Shown: positions 17,641-25,486 of the stretch, piece by piece
Layout of the letters: each line of letters begins with the position of its first letter
How positions within the stretch are numbered: the first letter of the stretch is position 1
Origin: Accumulibacter sp.
Lineage (GTDB): Bacteria; Pseudomonadota; Gammaproteobacteria; Burkholderiales; Rhodocyclaceae
Reading direction: 5' to 3'
NCBI GenBank assembly: GCA_017302455.1
Contig: JAFLDO010000023.1
Span: 1-64,000, forward strand
Length of the DNA stretch: 64,000 nucleotides
Notes under the pieces: model-generated
Seen by the model: the letters and a program-made list of their open reading frames with translations, nothing else
Told to the model about the DNA's origin: nothing
Databases searched by the model: none
Position numbers and translations under genes: made by a program

Positions 17641-18200
17641 TCAACCGCCTACCAGACTGGCAAGCCCCAACAGCAGCAACAACAAGCACCACAACACCAG
17701 CGCACGCCATACCAGCCCGACGGCACTCTCCATGAAATCAACATCTGCTTCGTCGCCGGGGCCGATCTCCACTCGATCGACGCGGCTGCCGGCTGCCCGC
17801 TGCCCGCTGCCGGCACTCTGGAATGCCGAGACGAACGCCACGCGCACCGGAACCACTCGCCAGCACGATGCCCAAACCATCGCCTGGCCACCTGTCGGCT
17901 TGATTACGCCAGCAGTAGGCAGCATCCTCGAAATCACCAACGACAGCGAAACCGGGAGCAGTGAGCCACACAGGAAGCCAGTCAATGATAGCAAAGGTTT
18001 GCCGCGCTAAGCTTCCGAAGTCGCCATATTCTTCGTCGTTGTGCTTTCCCCACGCTTCGGCCAGCAGTGGGCGCGCATGTTCCACGTCGCCCGCACGAAG
18101 CGCCAGGCGAATCTCGTCCTAACGCCGGCTCGACTCCCCGAACCCCATGGTCATATAGGACAACGACCACTTTCCACAACCACCCCAGCAGCGGGTTGGT
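17641..18200 (-). pseudogene. Decayed cobD/cbiB-family membrane protein gene
   Basis: Fragments in more than one leftward frame match the CobD/CbiB-family protein of betaproteobacteria. In order they are NPLLGWLWKVVVVLY, a stop, DEIRLALRAGDVEHARPLL, then FARQ-like SLARQTFAIIDWLPVW, GFAVVGDFEDAAYCWRNQA and GIVLASGSGARGVRLG. A frameshift follows, then DFMESAVGLVWRALVLW and a leucine-rich end at 17641. The stretch between ARPLL and the next block is too short, indicating an internal deletion, and the N-terminal part is missing. The second shift coincides with a gctgccc-type tandem repeat near 17784-17813, a likely slippage site. The intact family member would be a polytopic protein related to cobalamin synthesis. 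Assignment is by recalled family pattern. Confidence 0.7.
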
Positions 18201-18251
18201 GCAAACGAGGAATAAGGTGGACCCGGGAGGGCTGAGGAAAGCCAGGAAGGG

Positions 18252-18893
18252 CTAGGGAGCTGAGGCCTCGAGTGCCCGGTAGAGAGACATGATCATCCCG
18301 GCCGTCGCACCCCAGATGAAATAGTCGCCGTAGGGCATCGCGTAGTAGTGGCGCAGTTTGCCGCGGTAGTGCAGCGAGTGCTGCTGGTGGTTCGCGGGAT
18401 CGAGAAGAAACGACAACGGCACTTCGAATGCCTCCTCCACCTCGAACGCATCGAGCCGCAACTCGAAGGGTGGCGTGATCATGGCCACCACTGGCGTCAC
18501 GCGGAAACCCGTACTGGTCAGGTACTCCGGGAGGTAGCCGGCGATCTCGATGTGAGCCGACGACAGGCCGATTTCCTCGTCAGCTTCGCGCAGTGCCGTG
18601 TCGGCAGGCGATCCGTCGGCCGATTCGCAACGCCCACCGGGGAAGCTGATCTGCCCGGGATGATCCTTCAGGTGCGCAGTGCGCTGTGTGAGCAAGACCG
18701 TCGGCTCGCGGCTCCTCCGAACAATAGGAAAGAGCACTGCCGCCGGAGTCAATTCCTCGTCGCCAACACCGTCCTCAAGCACGACCGGGCTGCGCGCCGG
18801 TTCGCGGTACAAGACCCGGCGCAAGCTGTCAAGATCGATGGCGCCCCGGTCCACTCGCGGCGCTGAACCAAGCAGGATCTCAGTCGCTGACAA
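18252..18893 (-). CDS. Nudix hydrolase, CoA pyrophosphatase (NudL/YeaB) type
   Basis: 213-aa Nudix enzyme predicted to cleave CoA and its derivatives to phosphopantetheine and 3',5'-ADP. The Nudix box ends in READEEIGL, and just before it LLTQRTAHLKDHPGQISFPG is the UPF0035 signature specific to CoA-type members. The start is a TTG at 18893: a GGAGG ribosome site lies about 10 nt upstream, and earlier in-frame sequence is low-complexity arginine-rich. The gene overlaps the end of the upstream 88-aa gene by 14 nt, so translation is probably coupled. The cobD remnant follows. Confidence 0.85.
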   Translation of the reverse strand: MSATEILLGSAPRVDRGAIDLDSLRRVLYREPARSPVVLEDGVGDEELTPAAVLFPIVRRSREPTVLLTQRTAHLKDHPGQISFPGGRCESADGSPADTALREADEEIGLSSAHIEIAGYLPEYLTSTGFRVTPVVAMITPPFELRLDAFEVEEAFEVPLSFLLDPANHQQHSLHYRGKLRHYYAMPYGDYFIWGATAGMIMSLYRALEASAP

Positions 18894-19146
18894 CCGGCTC
18901 GCCCTCCTCGATTTCCGCGTGTACGGCCGCAAGCGCCTCGCGCAGGGTTTCGTCGGGCAGCGTGTTGATCGCCGTCGCCACCAGATCCGCCGACTGTATC
19001 GCACCGGGCGGCAGCAGACGTGAGTCGAGAGAGGCGATGAAGGCTGCCGTCGCGCCGACGACCTTCAGCAAGGTCTGCCGCTCGCCCATCAGGATATCGA
19101 GTTCGTGGCCCAGCATGTTCAGTGACTTGGGGCGATGACGCGTCAT
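18880..19146 (-). CDS. Conserved small hypothetical protein (88 aa)
   Basis: Soluble, mainly helical 88-aa protein starting MTRHRPKSLNMLGHELDIL. AGGAG lies 6 nt before the ATG, supporting the full-length start. It has no cysteine cluster, signal peptide or recognised domain; the C-terminus is acidic (HAEIEEGEPVVSD). It lies 9 nt after the retropepsin-like gene and overlaps the Nudix gene, so all three are probably one operon. Function is not recognised. Confidence 0.7.
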   Translation of the reverse strand: MTRHRPKSLNMLGHELDILMGERQTLLKVVGATAAFIASLDSRLLPPGAIQSADLVATAINTLPDETLREALAAVHAEIEEGEPVVSD

Positions 19147-19155
19147 TTGCCTCTC

Positions 19156-19830
19156 CTAGTAGCGCTTCCTGAGGGTCATCGTCGGACCATCACGCTGCAT
19201 TTCCAAACGGTTCAAGAAACTCATGCCGAGCAGGGCGAGAGGCATGTCCTGTTCATGCACCAGACCATCGACGCTATTGACGACGATCTCGCCAACGCGC
19301 ACCGAATCGAGCTTGACGCGCATCACCCGCGCCTGACCATTCGCCGTAGTGACGCTAGCCGCCTGCCCGCTGCGGGTATCGATACCGATTCGCCGCGCGT
19401 CGCTGGCGCCAAGAGAGATCATCGTAGCGCCCGTGTCGACGAGAAAACGAACCGTCGCTCCGTTGATGCTGCCCGTCGTCACGAAGTGCCCGCCAGCATC
19501 GCCGGTAAGCACCGCTGTAGCACCGGCCTGACCTGAAGACTGCGACGCGACGTTCTGCCCGACTCGCAGGACGCGTTTCCTGCCATCCGCCTCGATGGTG
19601 GCCGAATCGCTGTCTACGGCCAGCACCCTGACTCCTTCGCTGGTTCTCGCGCCGACGGCAACAGTTCTCGCTGCGCCACCGTCGATGGTCAGCAGCGCTT
19701 TTCCTGGAAATACGCCGGCCAACCCGACATCCACGGCTTGCGTGGGTGAACACGCCGTGGCAAGCCACAGCGCGGCAGCCCTTAGAGGTGCTACCGAATT
19801 CTGCTCCCTACCGGACACTGGCGCGCGCAC
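19156..19830 (-). CDS. Retropepsin-like aspartic protease (clan AA, TIGR02281-like), exported
   Basis: 224-aa protein with an N-terminal hydrophobic segment (about 16-32, LRAAALWLATACS) that looks like a signal peptide or lipobox-like anchor. The single aspartate motif is FLVDTGATMISL, followed by the GIDTRSG and LLGMSFLNRLE segments typical of retroviral-type proteases that act as dimers. The middle region is a beta-rich domain. Bacterial members are thought to be periplasmic; substrates are unknown. It heads a leftward three-gene group with the 88-aa and Nudix genes. The family call is good; the exact start is less certain because no strong ribosome site is seen. Confidence 0.8.
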   Translation of the reverse strand: MRAPVSGREQNSVAPLRAAALWLATACSPTQAVDVGLAGVFPGKALLTIDGGAARTVAVGARTSEGVRVLAVDSDSATIEADGRKRVLRVGQNVASQSSGQAGATAVLTGDAGGHFVTTGSINGATVRFLVDTGATMISLGASDARRIGIDTRSGQAASVTTANGQARVMRVKLDSVRVGEIVVNSVDGLVHEQDMPLALLGMSFLNRLEMQRDGPTMTLRKRY

Positions 19831-20049
19831 TCCTGATCATTCTGCTTCCCTGTGTGGCAGTGCATTTGGCCACGGGAGGTCCCACTGGCCAAGGCATTTT
19901 GCCACAGTTCGACAGACGTGCTTTGCCGAATCGGACGAGGAACGGCTGCCGTCACTCGCTGAAGGCTCCGCGACTCAGCGGGTGGCCATGACAAGAGCGA
20001 CAAGCGCGCTGGCGGCCGCATGCGCGCGCACCGCCCCCCGCTGTGCCGA

Positions 20050-20493
20050 TCAGCGATAGACAAGCACGGGAATCTTCGAGTGTGTCAGCACTTTGTTGGT
20101 TTCGCTGCCGAGCAAGAGTGCCGTGAAGCCCCGGCGACCATGCGAAGCCATGAAGATCAGGTCGCAGCCAACCTGGGTGGCACCATCAATGATGGCCTGA
20201 TAGGGGACGTCGCTCGTAATCGCCAGGGTATCGACCGTGACGCCAGCGTTCCGGCACAGGTCAACGACGAAATCCAGCGTCTGCTGTGCCTGCTGCTCGG
20301 CCATTTCGGCGAACTTCTCGGGCGTCGTCGGGTCGATCAGTGCGCCCTCGCCATAGTAGGTCACCGGGTACTCCGGTTTGGCGTAGAACGCCGTGATGCG
20401 GGCACCGGCCTCCTTGGCAAACGAAACTGCCCGTCGAGCGGTTTCTTGTGACAGTTCGGAGCCGTCGGTAGGAACAAGGATGTGCTTGAACAT
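20050..20493 (-). CDS. Universal stress protein UspA family
   Basis: 147-aa single-domain Usp. It starts MFKHILVPTDGSELS, and the ATP-binding signature GRRGFTALLLGSETNKVL (G-x2-G-x9-G-S) precedes the C-terminal strand PVLVYR. A GGAGGAAG ribosome site lies upstream of the ATG. The promoter is divergent from the hemerythrin operon and carries a perfect FNR box at 20557-20570 with TATAGT at 20529-20534, so expression is probably induced by oxygen limitation, as is known for Usp genes in the Anr/Dnr regulons of pseudomonads. Confidence 0.9.
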   Translation of the reverse strand: MFKHILVPTDGSELSQETARRAVSFAKEAGARITAFYAKPEYPVTYYGEGALIDPTTPEKFAEMAEQQAQQTLDFVVDLCRNAGVTVDTLAITSDVPYQAIIDGATQVGCDLIFMASHGRRGFTALLLGSETNKVLTHSKIPVLVYR

Positions 20494-20556
20494 GACGCTT
20501 CCTCCAGAGTGGAATGGACCAACAGCCCACTATAGGCATGAAACGGTGCTTGAATC

Positions 20557-20570
20557 TTGATCGAAATCAA
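20557..20570 (-). promoter_or_regulatory. FNR/ANR box of the uspA promoter
   Basis: TTGAT-CGAA-ATCAA is a perfect match to the FNR consensus TTGAT-N4-ATCAA. On the minus strand a TATAGT -10 (20529-20534) is spaced so that the predicted transcript start at about 20522 puts the box centre at -41.5, the class II activator position. The uspA ATG is then 28 nt downstream. Confidence 0.85.
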
Positions 20571-20630
20571 ACGACCGCCCGCCTTGGCATGCAGGTGCGG
20601 CGTTTTGCCCCATCCCTCCGGGCGTATTGC

Positions 20631-20644
20631 TTGATGTCGGTCAA
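20631..20644 (+). promoter_or_regulatory. FNR/ANR box of the hemerythrin-operon promoter
   Basis: TTGAT-GTCG-GTCAA has one mismatch to the FNR consensus. A CACAAT -10-like hexamer at 20667-20672 sits at the same offset as in the uspA and hemN promoters, giving a predicted start near 20679 and a box centre at -41.5. The ATG at 20702 follows by 23 nt. Confidence 0.7.
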
Positions 20645-20701
20645 CGTTGGCGGCATCGCCGCACCGCACAATGCGACGAATCATTCAGCGGGGGTGTTTC
20701 G

Positions 20702-21166
20702 ATGCACGAGATCACGGACTTCATGACCAGGGACCATCGATCCTGCGATGCTTGCCTCGTCGCGGTCGAGGCGGCGGTCGAGGGTGGTGCCTGGGAAAGG
20801 GCCGGAACAGAGTTCGCTCGCTTTCGCGACGCGATGCTGAATCATTTCTCGGTCGAAGAGTCTGTTCTCTTTCCACGCTTCGAGGAGCGCACCGGCATGT
20901 ATCGAGGACCGACGCAAGTGATGCGTGGCGAACACGTGCAGATGCGGCAATTGCTGGCTGCCGCCGAAACGGCACTCGCCGAGCGGGACGCCGACGACTA
21001 CATGGGTAACGCCGAGACACTCCTGATCATGATGCAGCAGCATAACGTCAAGGAGGAGAACGTCCTCTATCCGATGTGTGATCAGCATCTGGCCGATCAA
21101 CTGGAGAATCTGCTGCCGGAACTACGGGCGCAGATCGATGAACACCTTACGTCACCGTCGAGGTAA
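20702..21166 (+). CDS. Hemerythrin HHE-domain protein
   Basis: 154-aa four-helix diiron protein. Metal ligands are visible as DHRSCD near the start, NHFSVEESVLFP, EHVQMRQLL and QHNVKEENVLYP, the H-(HxxxE)-(HxxxD/E) spacing of the HHE family. Such proteins bind O2 or NO or protect iron-sulfur clusters. The start at 20702 follows a G-rich ribosome site. It is the first gene of a rightward run with DUF2249, a polytopic membrane protein and SirB2, under a predicted FNR promoter, so a function in low-oxygen or nitric oxide physiology is likely. Confidence 0.85.
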   Translation: MHEITDFMTRDHRSCDACLVAVEAAVEGGAWERAGTEFARFRDAMLNHFSVEESVLFPRFEERTGMYRGPTQVMRGEHVQMRQLLAAAETALAERDADDYMGNAETLLIMMQQHNVKEENVLYPMCDQHLADQLENLLPELRAQIDEHLTSPSR

Positions 21167-21171
21167 AGCGG

Positions 21172-21399
21172 ATGGATGCCGACATAGTCATCGATGCGCG
21201 TGGCCTTGAGCCACCCGAGCCCATGGTCCGGACAATGGCGGCGCTCGAGCAACTCGGCGACGCGCAGAAGCTCCTGGTACTGCTGCCGCGCGAGCCCTAC
21301 CCGCTGTACAGGGCCCTCGAGATCAACGGTTTCAGCTGGCAGACCGAGTGTCGGCCGGATGGTACGGTGGAAGTCCTCATCCGACATCAGCCGCAGTAA
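21172..21399 (+). CDS. DUF2249 (TusA-like) small protein
   Basis: 75-aa protein matching the DUF2249 pattern: it opens DIVIDARGLEPPEPMVRTM, continues with LPREPYPLYRALEINGFSW, and ends with an IRH-type strand. The fold is related to TusA/SirA. The N-terminal RGLEPPEP corresponds to the TusA CPxP region but lacks the sulfur-carrying cysteine, so sulfur transfer is unlikely. DUF2249 genes are commonly found beside hemerythrin and denitrification genes. It starts 5 nt after the hemerythrin stop and its own stop overlaps the next start (TAATG). Confidence 0.8.
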   Translation: MDADIVIDARGLEPPEPMVRTMAALEQLGDAQKLLVLLPREPYPLYRALEINGFSWQTECRPDGTVEVLIRHQPQ

Positions 21400-22709
21400 T
21401 GCAGGCCCTGCTGTCCTTCGATCAGGCGCCGCCATTTTCAGCGCCCATCCGCTTCTTTGTTTCTGCTCCGCTGTTCGCCATCCTCGCCGGCCTGCTCATG
21501 CTGTGGAGCGGGCCCGATCTCTTTTCCTCGCGCTGGACGCCCGCCGCGCTGGCGCTGACGCATCTGATCACCGCCGGGTTCATGCTGCAGGTGATGCTCG
21601 GCGCGATGTTCCAGATTCTACCGGTGGTCGCGGGAGCGAACATCTCGCGGCCGCTTCTGATAGCGACTGTGGTGCATGCGGCGATTGCGCTTGGCGCCCT
21701 TTTGCTGGCAGCGGCTTTCCTCAGCCACCAGCCGCTGGCTTTCCGGCTGGCCGTGATCTCGCTCGGTAGCGGCCTTGCCCTCTTCGCTGGTGCTGCCGGC
21801 CATGCCCTGTATGGCGTGCCGTCCAGAAACCCGACGATTGTGGGCCTGAAACTGTCTTTGGTCGGTTTGAGCATGACGGTAGGCATCGGCGCGCTGCTGG
21901 CCATTGCCCTCGACGCGTCGCTGGCTTTGCCCCTGCTGCAGTTGACGTCGATTCACCTCGGCTGGGGCTTCGTCGGTTGGGGTATGGTGCTGCTCGCGGC
22001 CGTCGCTTTCGTCGTCGTACCGATGTTCCAGATGACCCCGCCCTACCCACCGGGCGTGGCCCGCCACTTCTGCTGGTCCGTGCTGGTACTGCTATCTCTC
22101 TGGAGTGTCGTCGAATTGGCCGACTGGCAATGGCCAGCGGCCCTGCTTGCGGGGGCGCTGGTGCTCGCGGCCGCCGTATTCGCCGCAGTCACGCTGCATG
22201 TCCAGCGCCGCAGCAAGCGTGCGCGTTTCGACGCTACCCAGCACTACTGGCGAGTCGCCATGCTTTGCGCACTGGCGGCGTGCCTGCTTTGGTTCTTGGC
22301 ATCGCTCCTGCCGACACTCGCCGAGCGTCCGGAGTGGCCTCTGCTGTGCGGTGTGCTGGTGCTGTCTGGCGGATTCATGTCGGTAATGATCGGTATGCTC
22401 TACAAGATCGTTCCATTCCTGGTCTGGCTGCACCTGCAGAACCTGGGCGGCGGGCGAGTGATGGCCCCGAACATGAACAAAGTGATCGCCGGCGAGCAGA
22501 TCGACCGGCAGATGCGCGCGCACTTCGTCTCGCTGGCTGTGCTGCTGGCTGCCGTCGCCTGGCCGGAGTGGTTCACCTATCCGGCAGGCATCGCGCTGGT
22601 AGTAGCCAATAGCTGGTTGCTGCGTAACCTGTTGGCTGCTGTTACTTTCTACCAGCAGCATCGGTCGACGATCCAGGGCCTGGCGCCAGCCGTGGCGACG
22701 GGCCGCTGA
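21399..22709 (+). CDS. Polytopic membrane protein of a micro-oxic cluster (NnrS/heme-copper oxidase subunit I-like)
   Basis: 436-aa protein with about 12 hydrophobic segments. The start at 21399 overlaps the DUF2249 stop in TAATG, so translation is coupled; an earlier in-frame ATG lies inside DUF2249. Conserved-looking histidines lie in membrane segments, for example LTHLITAGFMLQVMLGAMFQ (about residue 51), SIHLGWGFVGWGMVLL, and KIVPFLVWLHLQNLG. This resembles NnrS and other cytochrome-oxidase-I-like proteins found near denitrification genes, but it is not a canonical respiratory subunit. Linked hemerythrin, SirB2 and FNR genes point to NO or O2 handling. Function is not established. Confidence 0.7.
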   Translation: MQALLSFDQAPPFSAPIRFFVSAPLFAILAGLLMLWSGPDLFSSRWTPAALALTHLITAGFMLQVMLGAMFQILPVVAGANISRPLLIATVVHAAIALGALLLAAAFLSHQPLAFRLAVISLGSGLALFAGAAGHALYGVPSRNPTIVGLKLSLVGLSMTVGIGALLAIALDASLALPLLQLTSIHLGWGFVGWGMVLLAAVAFVVVPMFQMTPPYPPGVARHFCWSVLVLLSLWSVVELADWQWPAALLAGALVLAAAVFAAVTLHVQRRSKRARFDATQHYWRVAMLCALAACLLWFLASLLPTLAERPEWPLLCGVLVLSGGFMSVMIGMLYKIVPFLVWLHLQNLGGGRVMAPNMNKVIAGEQIDRQMRAHFVSLAVLLAAVAWPEWFTYPAGIALVVANSWLLRNLLAAVTFYQQHRSTIQGLAPAVATGR

Positions 22710-22749
22710 CCGCCATGCAGAACGCCCAAGCGGGCGTCCGAACCCGTCG

Positions 22750-23142
22750 ATGACCTACCTGATCCTGAAGCAAATCCATATCAGCTGCGTCGTCCTGAGC
22801 GGCAGCGGCTTCGTCCTGCGTGGCGTGTGGACGCTGCGACAATCGTCATGGCTGCGGCGCCCGGCGGTTCGCGTATGGCCGCACGTCATCGACACGGTCC
22901 TGCTGGCCAGCGCCGTTGCCATGGCAGTGATGAGCACCCAGTACCCCTTCTCGGCCAACTGGCTGACCGCCAAACTGATCGGGCTCCTGATTTACATCGG
23001 CTGTGGGACGATGGCGCTCAAGCGCGCGCGCCATAACGCCCAACGCGCGGCCTTCTTTGCCGCCGCACTGCTTGCCTTTGCCTACATCGTGTCGGTTGCA
23101 CTGACGCGCAACCCGCTGGGGCCGCTGGCCTGGATCGACTGA
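22750..23142 (+). CDS. SirB2-family membrane protein
   Basis: 130-aa inner-membrane protein with four hydrophobic segments. It starts MTYLILKQIHISCVVLSGSGF and contains the SirB2-type pattern with HVIDTVLLASAVAMAV and NWLTAKLIGLLIYIG, ending in a helix followed by NPLG. The family has no assigned biochemical role. It is the last gene of the rightward hemerythrin-DUF2249-membrane protein run and converges on fnr with only 29 bp between their ends. Confidence 0.8.
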   Translation: MTYLILKQIHISCVVLSGSGFVLRGVWTLRQSSWLRRPAVRVWPHVIDTVLLASAVAMAVMSTQYPFSANWLTAKLIGLLIYIGCGTMALKRARHNAQRAAFFAAALLAFAYIVSVALTRNPLGPLAWID

Positions 23143-23171
23143 CCTACCGGTGTCGGCCGGCGTCCGCTGGC

Positions 23172-23915
23172 TCAGTTGCGCTGGTGGGTCATCAGCTTCT
23201 TCAAGCCGTCAGTGCTGAGAATCCGGATCTTTCTTTGATGTACGGAAAGCAGACCATCTTCCTGGAAGCGCGAAAACGCCCGGCTGACCGTTTCGAGTTT
23301 GAGACCGAGATAGCTGCCGATCTCATCACGCGACATTCGCAGGTTGAACTCGGCCGGCGAGTAGCCGCGGGCCTTGAAGCGCTGCGAAAGGTTGAGCAGG
23401 AAGGCGGCCAGGCGTTCCTCGGCACGCATCGTGCCGAGCAGCATCATTACCCCATGATCACGAACGATCTCCCGGCTCATCACCTTGTGGAAGTGATGCT
23501 GCAGGGTATGGATCTCCCGCGACAGGCCCTCGAGATGCGAGAACGGGATCGCGCAAACTTCGCTGTCTTCGAGCGCGATGGCGTTGCAGGTGTGCACTTC
23601 GCTGCTGATCCCGTCGAGACCAAGCAACTCGCCGGTCATCTGGAAGCCGGTGACCTGATCGCGGCCGTCCTCGATCATCACGTCGGTCTTGAAAAAACCG
23701 CTGCGCACGGCGTAGATCGACTCGAAACCCTGCCCGGCACGGTACAGATAGTCGCCGCGGCGAAGACGCCGGCGTGTCGACACCAGTTCGTCCAGTTTCT
23801 TGAGATCCTCGGGCTCAATGCCGATGGGCAGGCACAGCTCGCGCAGGTTGCAGTTCGAGCAGGCGGTCTTCACGACCTCGAAGGCCAGTCTGGCAGCCGT
23901 GGCACTGGTGGACAT
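23172..23915 (-). CDS. fnr: FNR/ANR-type oxygen-sensing transcriptional regulator
   Basis: 247-aa CRP/FNR-family activator. The [4Fe-4S] ligands are C19, C22 and C28 in ACSNCNLRELC and C110 in EVHTC, matching FNR. After the cyclic-nucleotide-type beta-roll and dimer helix, the HTH has MSRDEIGSYLGLKLETVSR; the E208, S211 and R212 triad is the FNR-specific DNA contact set that reads TTGAT half-sites. The ATG at 23915 was preferred to one 15 nt upstream by comparison with typical FNR N-termini. It diverges from hemN, and predicted FNR boxes occur at hemN, uspA and hemerythrin, so this protein probably controls the surrounding cluster. Confidence 0.92.
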   Translation of the reverse strand: MSTSATAARLAFEVVKTACSNCNLRELCLPIGIEPEDLKKLDELVSTRRRLRRGDYLYRAGQGFESIYAVRSGFFKTDVMIEDGRDQVTGFQMTGELLGLDGISSEVHTCNAIALEDSEVCAIPFSHLEGLSREIHTLQHHFHKVMSREIVRDHGVMMLLGTMRAEERLAAFLLNLSQRFKARGYSPAEFNLRMSRDEIGSYLGLKLETVSRAFSRFQEDGLLSVHQRKIRILSTDGLKKLMTHQRN

Positions 23916-23942
23916 CCGTATCCTTTTCACTCAACCCCGGGT

Positions 23943-23956
23943 TTGATCCACGTCAA
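23943..23956 (+). promoter_or_regulatory. FNR/ANR box of the hemN promoter
   Basis: TTGAT-CCAC-GTCAA has one mismatch to the consensus. A GATAAT -10 at 23979-23984 predicts a start near 23991, placing the box centre at -41.5 (class II activation), 21 nt before the hemN ATG. The site also lies 28 bp from the divergent fnr start and could affect fnr itself. Confidence 0.8.
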
Positions 23957-24011
23957 CCCGCTGGATTCAGCGTGGTCCGATAATGCAACCAACAAAACCT
24001 GTCGTGGAAAC

Positions 24012-25409
24012 ATGAACTCCGTCGCTGGCAACCTTGTCTTTGATCCGCAGATCATCCGTCGCTTCGACATCAACGGCCCCCGCTACACTTCCTATCCAAC
24101 GGCGGATCGCTTCGTTGAAGCCTTCGGCTCGGACGCCTACAAACTCTGGCTTGGCAAGCGCAACATCGGCGCCATCAGCCGGCAGTTGTCATTGTACTTC
24201 CACATCCCGTTCTGTAACACCATCTGCTACTACTGCGCCTGCAACAAGATAATCACCAAGGATCACGGTCGATCGGCGAAATACCTGCGCTACCTGGCCA
24301 AGGAACTGACCCTGCAAAGCAGCTATCTCGAAGGTGGCGATCAGGAGGTCGCGCAGCTGCACTGGGGTGGCGGGACGCCCACCTTCCTGTCGCACGACGA
24401 AATGCGCCAGTTGATGGCGGCGACGCGCAAGCACTTCAGGCTGATCGAGGGTGGCGAGTATTCGATCGAAGTCGACCCACGCAAGGTCGATCGCGCGACC
24501 GTCGAATTGCTCGCCGAACTGGGCTTCAACCGGATGAGCGTCGGCGTGCAGGACTTCGACGCTGGCGTTCAGCAGGCTGTCAACCGGGTGCAGAGCGAGG
24601 CGGAGACCTGCGCCGTGATCGACGCCGCGCGTGCCGCGGGCTTCCGGTCGATCAGCGTGGACCTCATCTACGGCCTGCCGAAACAGTCGCTCGAAGGCTT
24701 CACCCGCACCCTGGAGCGGGTGATTGCCGTCAGCCCGGATCGCGTCTCGATCTACAACTATGCGCACCTGCCCAGTCTCTTCAAGCCACAGCGACGCATC
24801 CTCGAGGCGGACATGCCGAGCGCCGACGCGCGCCTGCAGATCCTTTCCCTGGCGATCCGCAAGATGACCGAAGCGGGCTACATCTACATCGGCATGGACC
24901 ACTTCGCCAAACCCGATGATGAACTGGCCACGGCGCAGCGACAGGGACGCCTGCACCGCAACTTCCAGGGTTACTCGACGCATTCCGACTGCGATCTTCT
25001 CGCCTTCGGCATCTCGTCGATCAGCAAGGTCGGACCGACCTACAGCCAGAACGTCAAGACGCTCGACGAGTACTACGATCTGCTCGACAGTGGCACGCTG
25101 CCTGTGTATCGCGGCATCGAACTGAACGCCGACGACCTGCTGCGGCGCTCGATCATTCAGTCATTGATGTGTCACTTCGAACTGTCGATCGAATCGATCG
25201 AAATCGCGCACCTGATCGACTTCCGGAAGTACTTCGCGACCGAACTCGACGACCTGCGCGAAATGGTCGACGCCGGCCTGGTGCGAGTCGACGACAAGTG
25301 GATCACTGTGATGCCGCGCGGACGCATCCTGGTGAGAGCAATTTCCATGGTCTTCGACCGCTACCTGCGCGCCGACCGGCAGCGCACCCGCTATTCGAAA
25401 GTGATCTGA
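24012..25409 (+). CDS. hemN: Oxygen-independent coproporphyrinogen III dehydrogenase (radical SAM)
   Basis: 465-aa enzyme converting coproporphyrinogen III to protoporphyrinogen IX without oxygen, the anaerobic step of heme synthesis. The start [15 protein letters not shown] at 24012 gives the usual HemN length; a longer upstream frame overlaps fnr on the other strand and is not coding. The radical-SAM cysteines are C68, C72 and C75 in FCNTICYYC, and the preceding [10 protein letters not shown] is the HemN-specific N-terminal motif. It is divergent from fnr with an FNR-dependent promoter, a common arrangement in proteobacteria. Confidence 0.95.
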   Translation: MNSVAGNLVFDPQIIRRFDINGPRYTSYPTADRFVEAFGSDAYKLWLGKRNIGAISRQLSLYFHIPFCNTICYYCACNKIITKDHGRSAKYLRYLAKELTLQSSYLEGGDQEVAQLHWGGGTPTFLSHDEMRQLMAATRKHFRLIEGGEYSIEVDPRKVDRATVELLAELGFNRMSVGVQDFDAGVQQAVNRVQSEAETCAVIDAARAAGFRSISVDLIYGLPKQSLEGFTRTLERVIAVSPDRVSIYNYAHLPSLFKPQRRILEADMPSADARLQILSLAIRKMTEAGYIYIGMDHFAKPDDELATAQRQGRLHRNFQGYSTHSDCDLLAFGISSISKVGPTYSQNVKTLDEYYDLLDSGTLPVYRGIELNADDLLRRSIIQSLMCHFELSIESIEIAHLIDFRKYFATELDDLREMVDAGLVRVDDKWITVMPRGRILVRAISMVFDRYLRADRQRTRYSKVI

Positions 25410-25486
25410 CGCAGGCCGACGAACGGTCGATACGTGGGGAGGAGTAGAATCGTCGCACTTCCCGTCCGACGACCCCGCCTCTCCTG

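Noticed and set aside
17732..18010. Rightward 92-codon frame
   Set aside because: Antisense to the cobD-family remnant and without a recognisable start signal or domain.
19866..19892. TTGGCCA/TGGCCAA inverted repeat downstream of uspA
   Set aside because: A 7-bp stem with a long loop, 158 bp from the uspA stop and without a T-run, so not convincing as a terminator or operator.
23184..25409. 741-codon frame fused to hemN
   Set aside because: The first 276 codons are antisense to fnr; the hemN start at 24012 matches the family.
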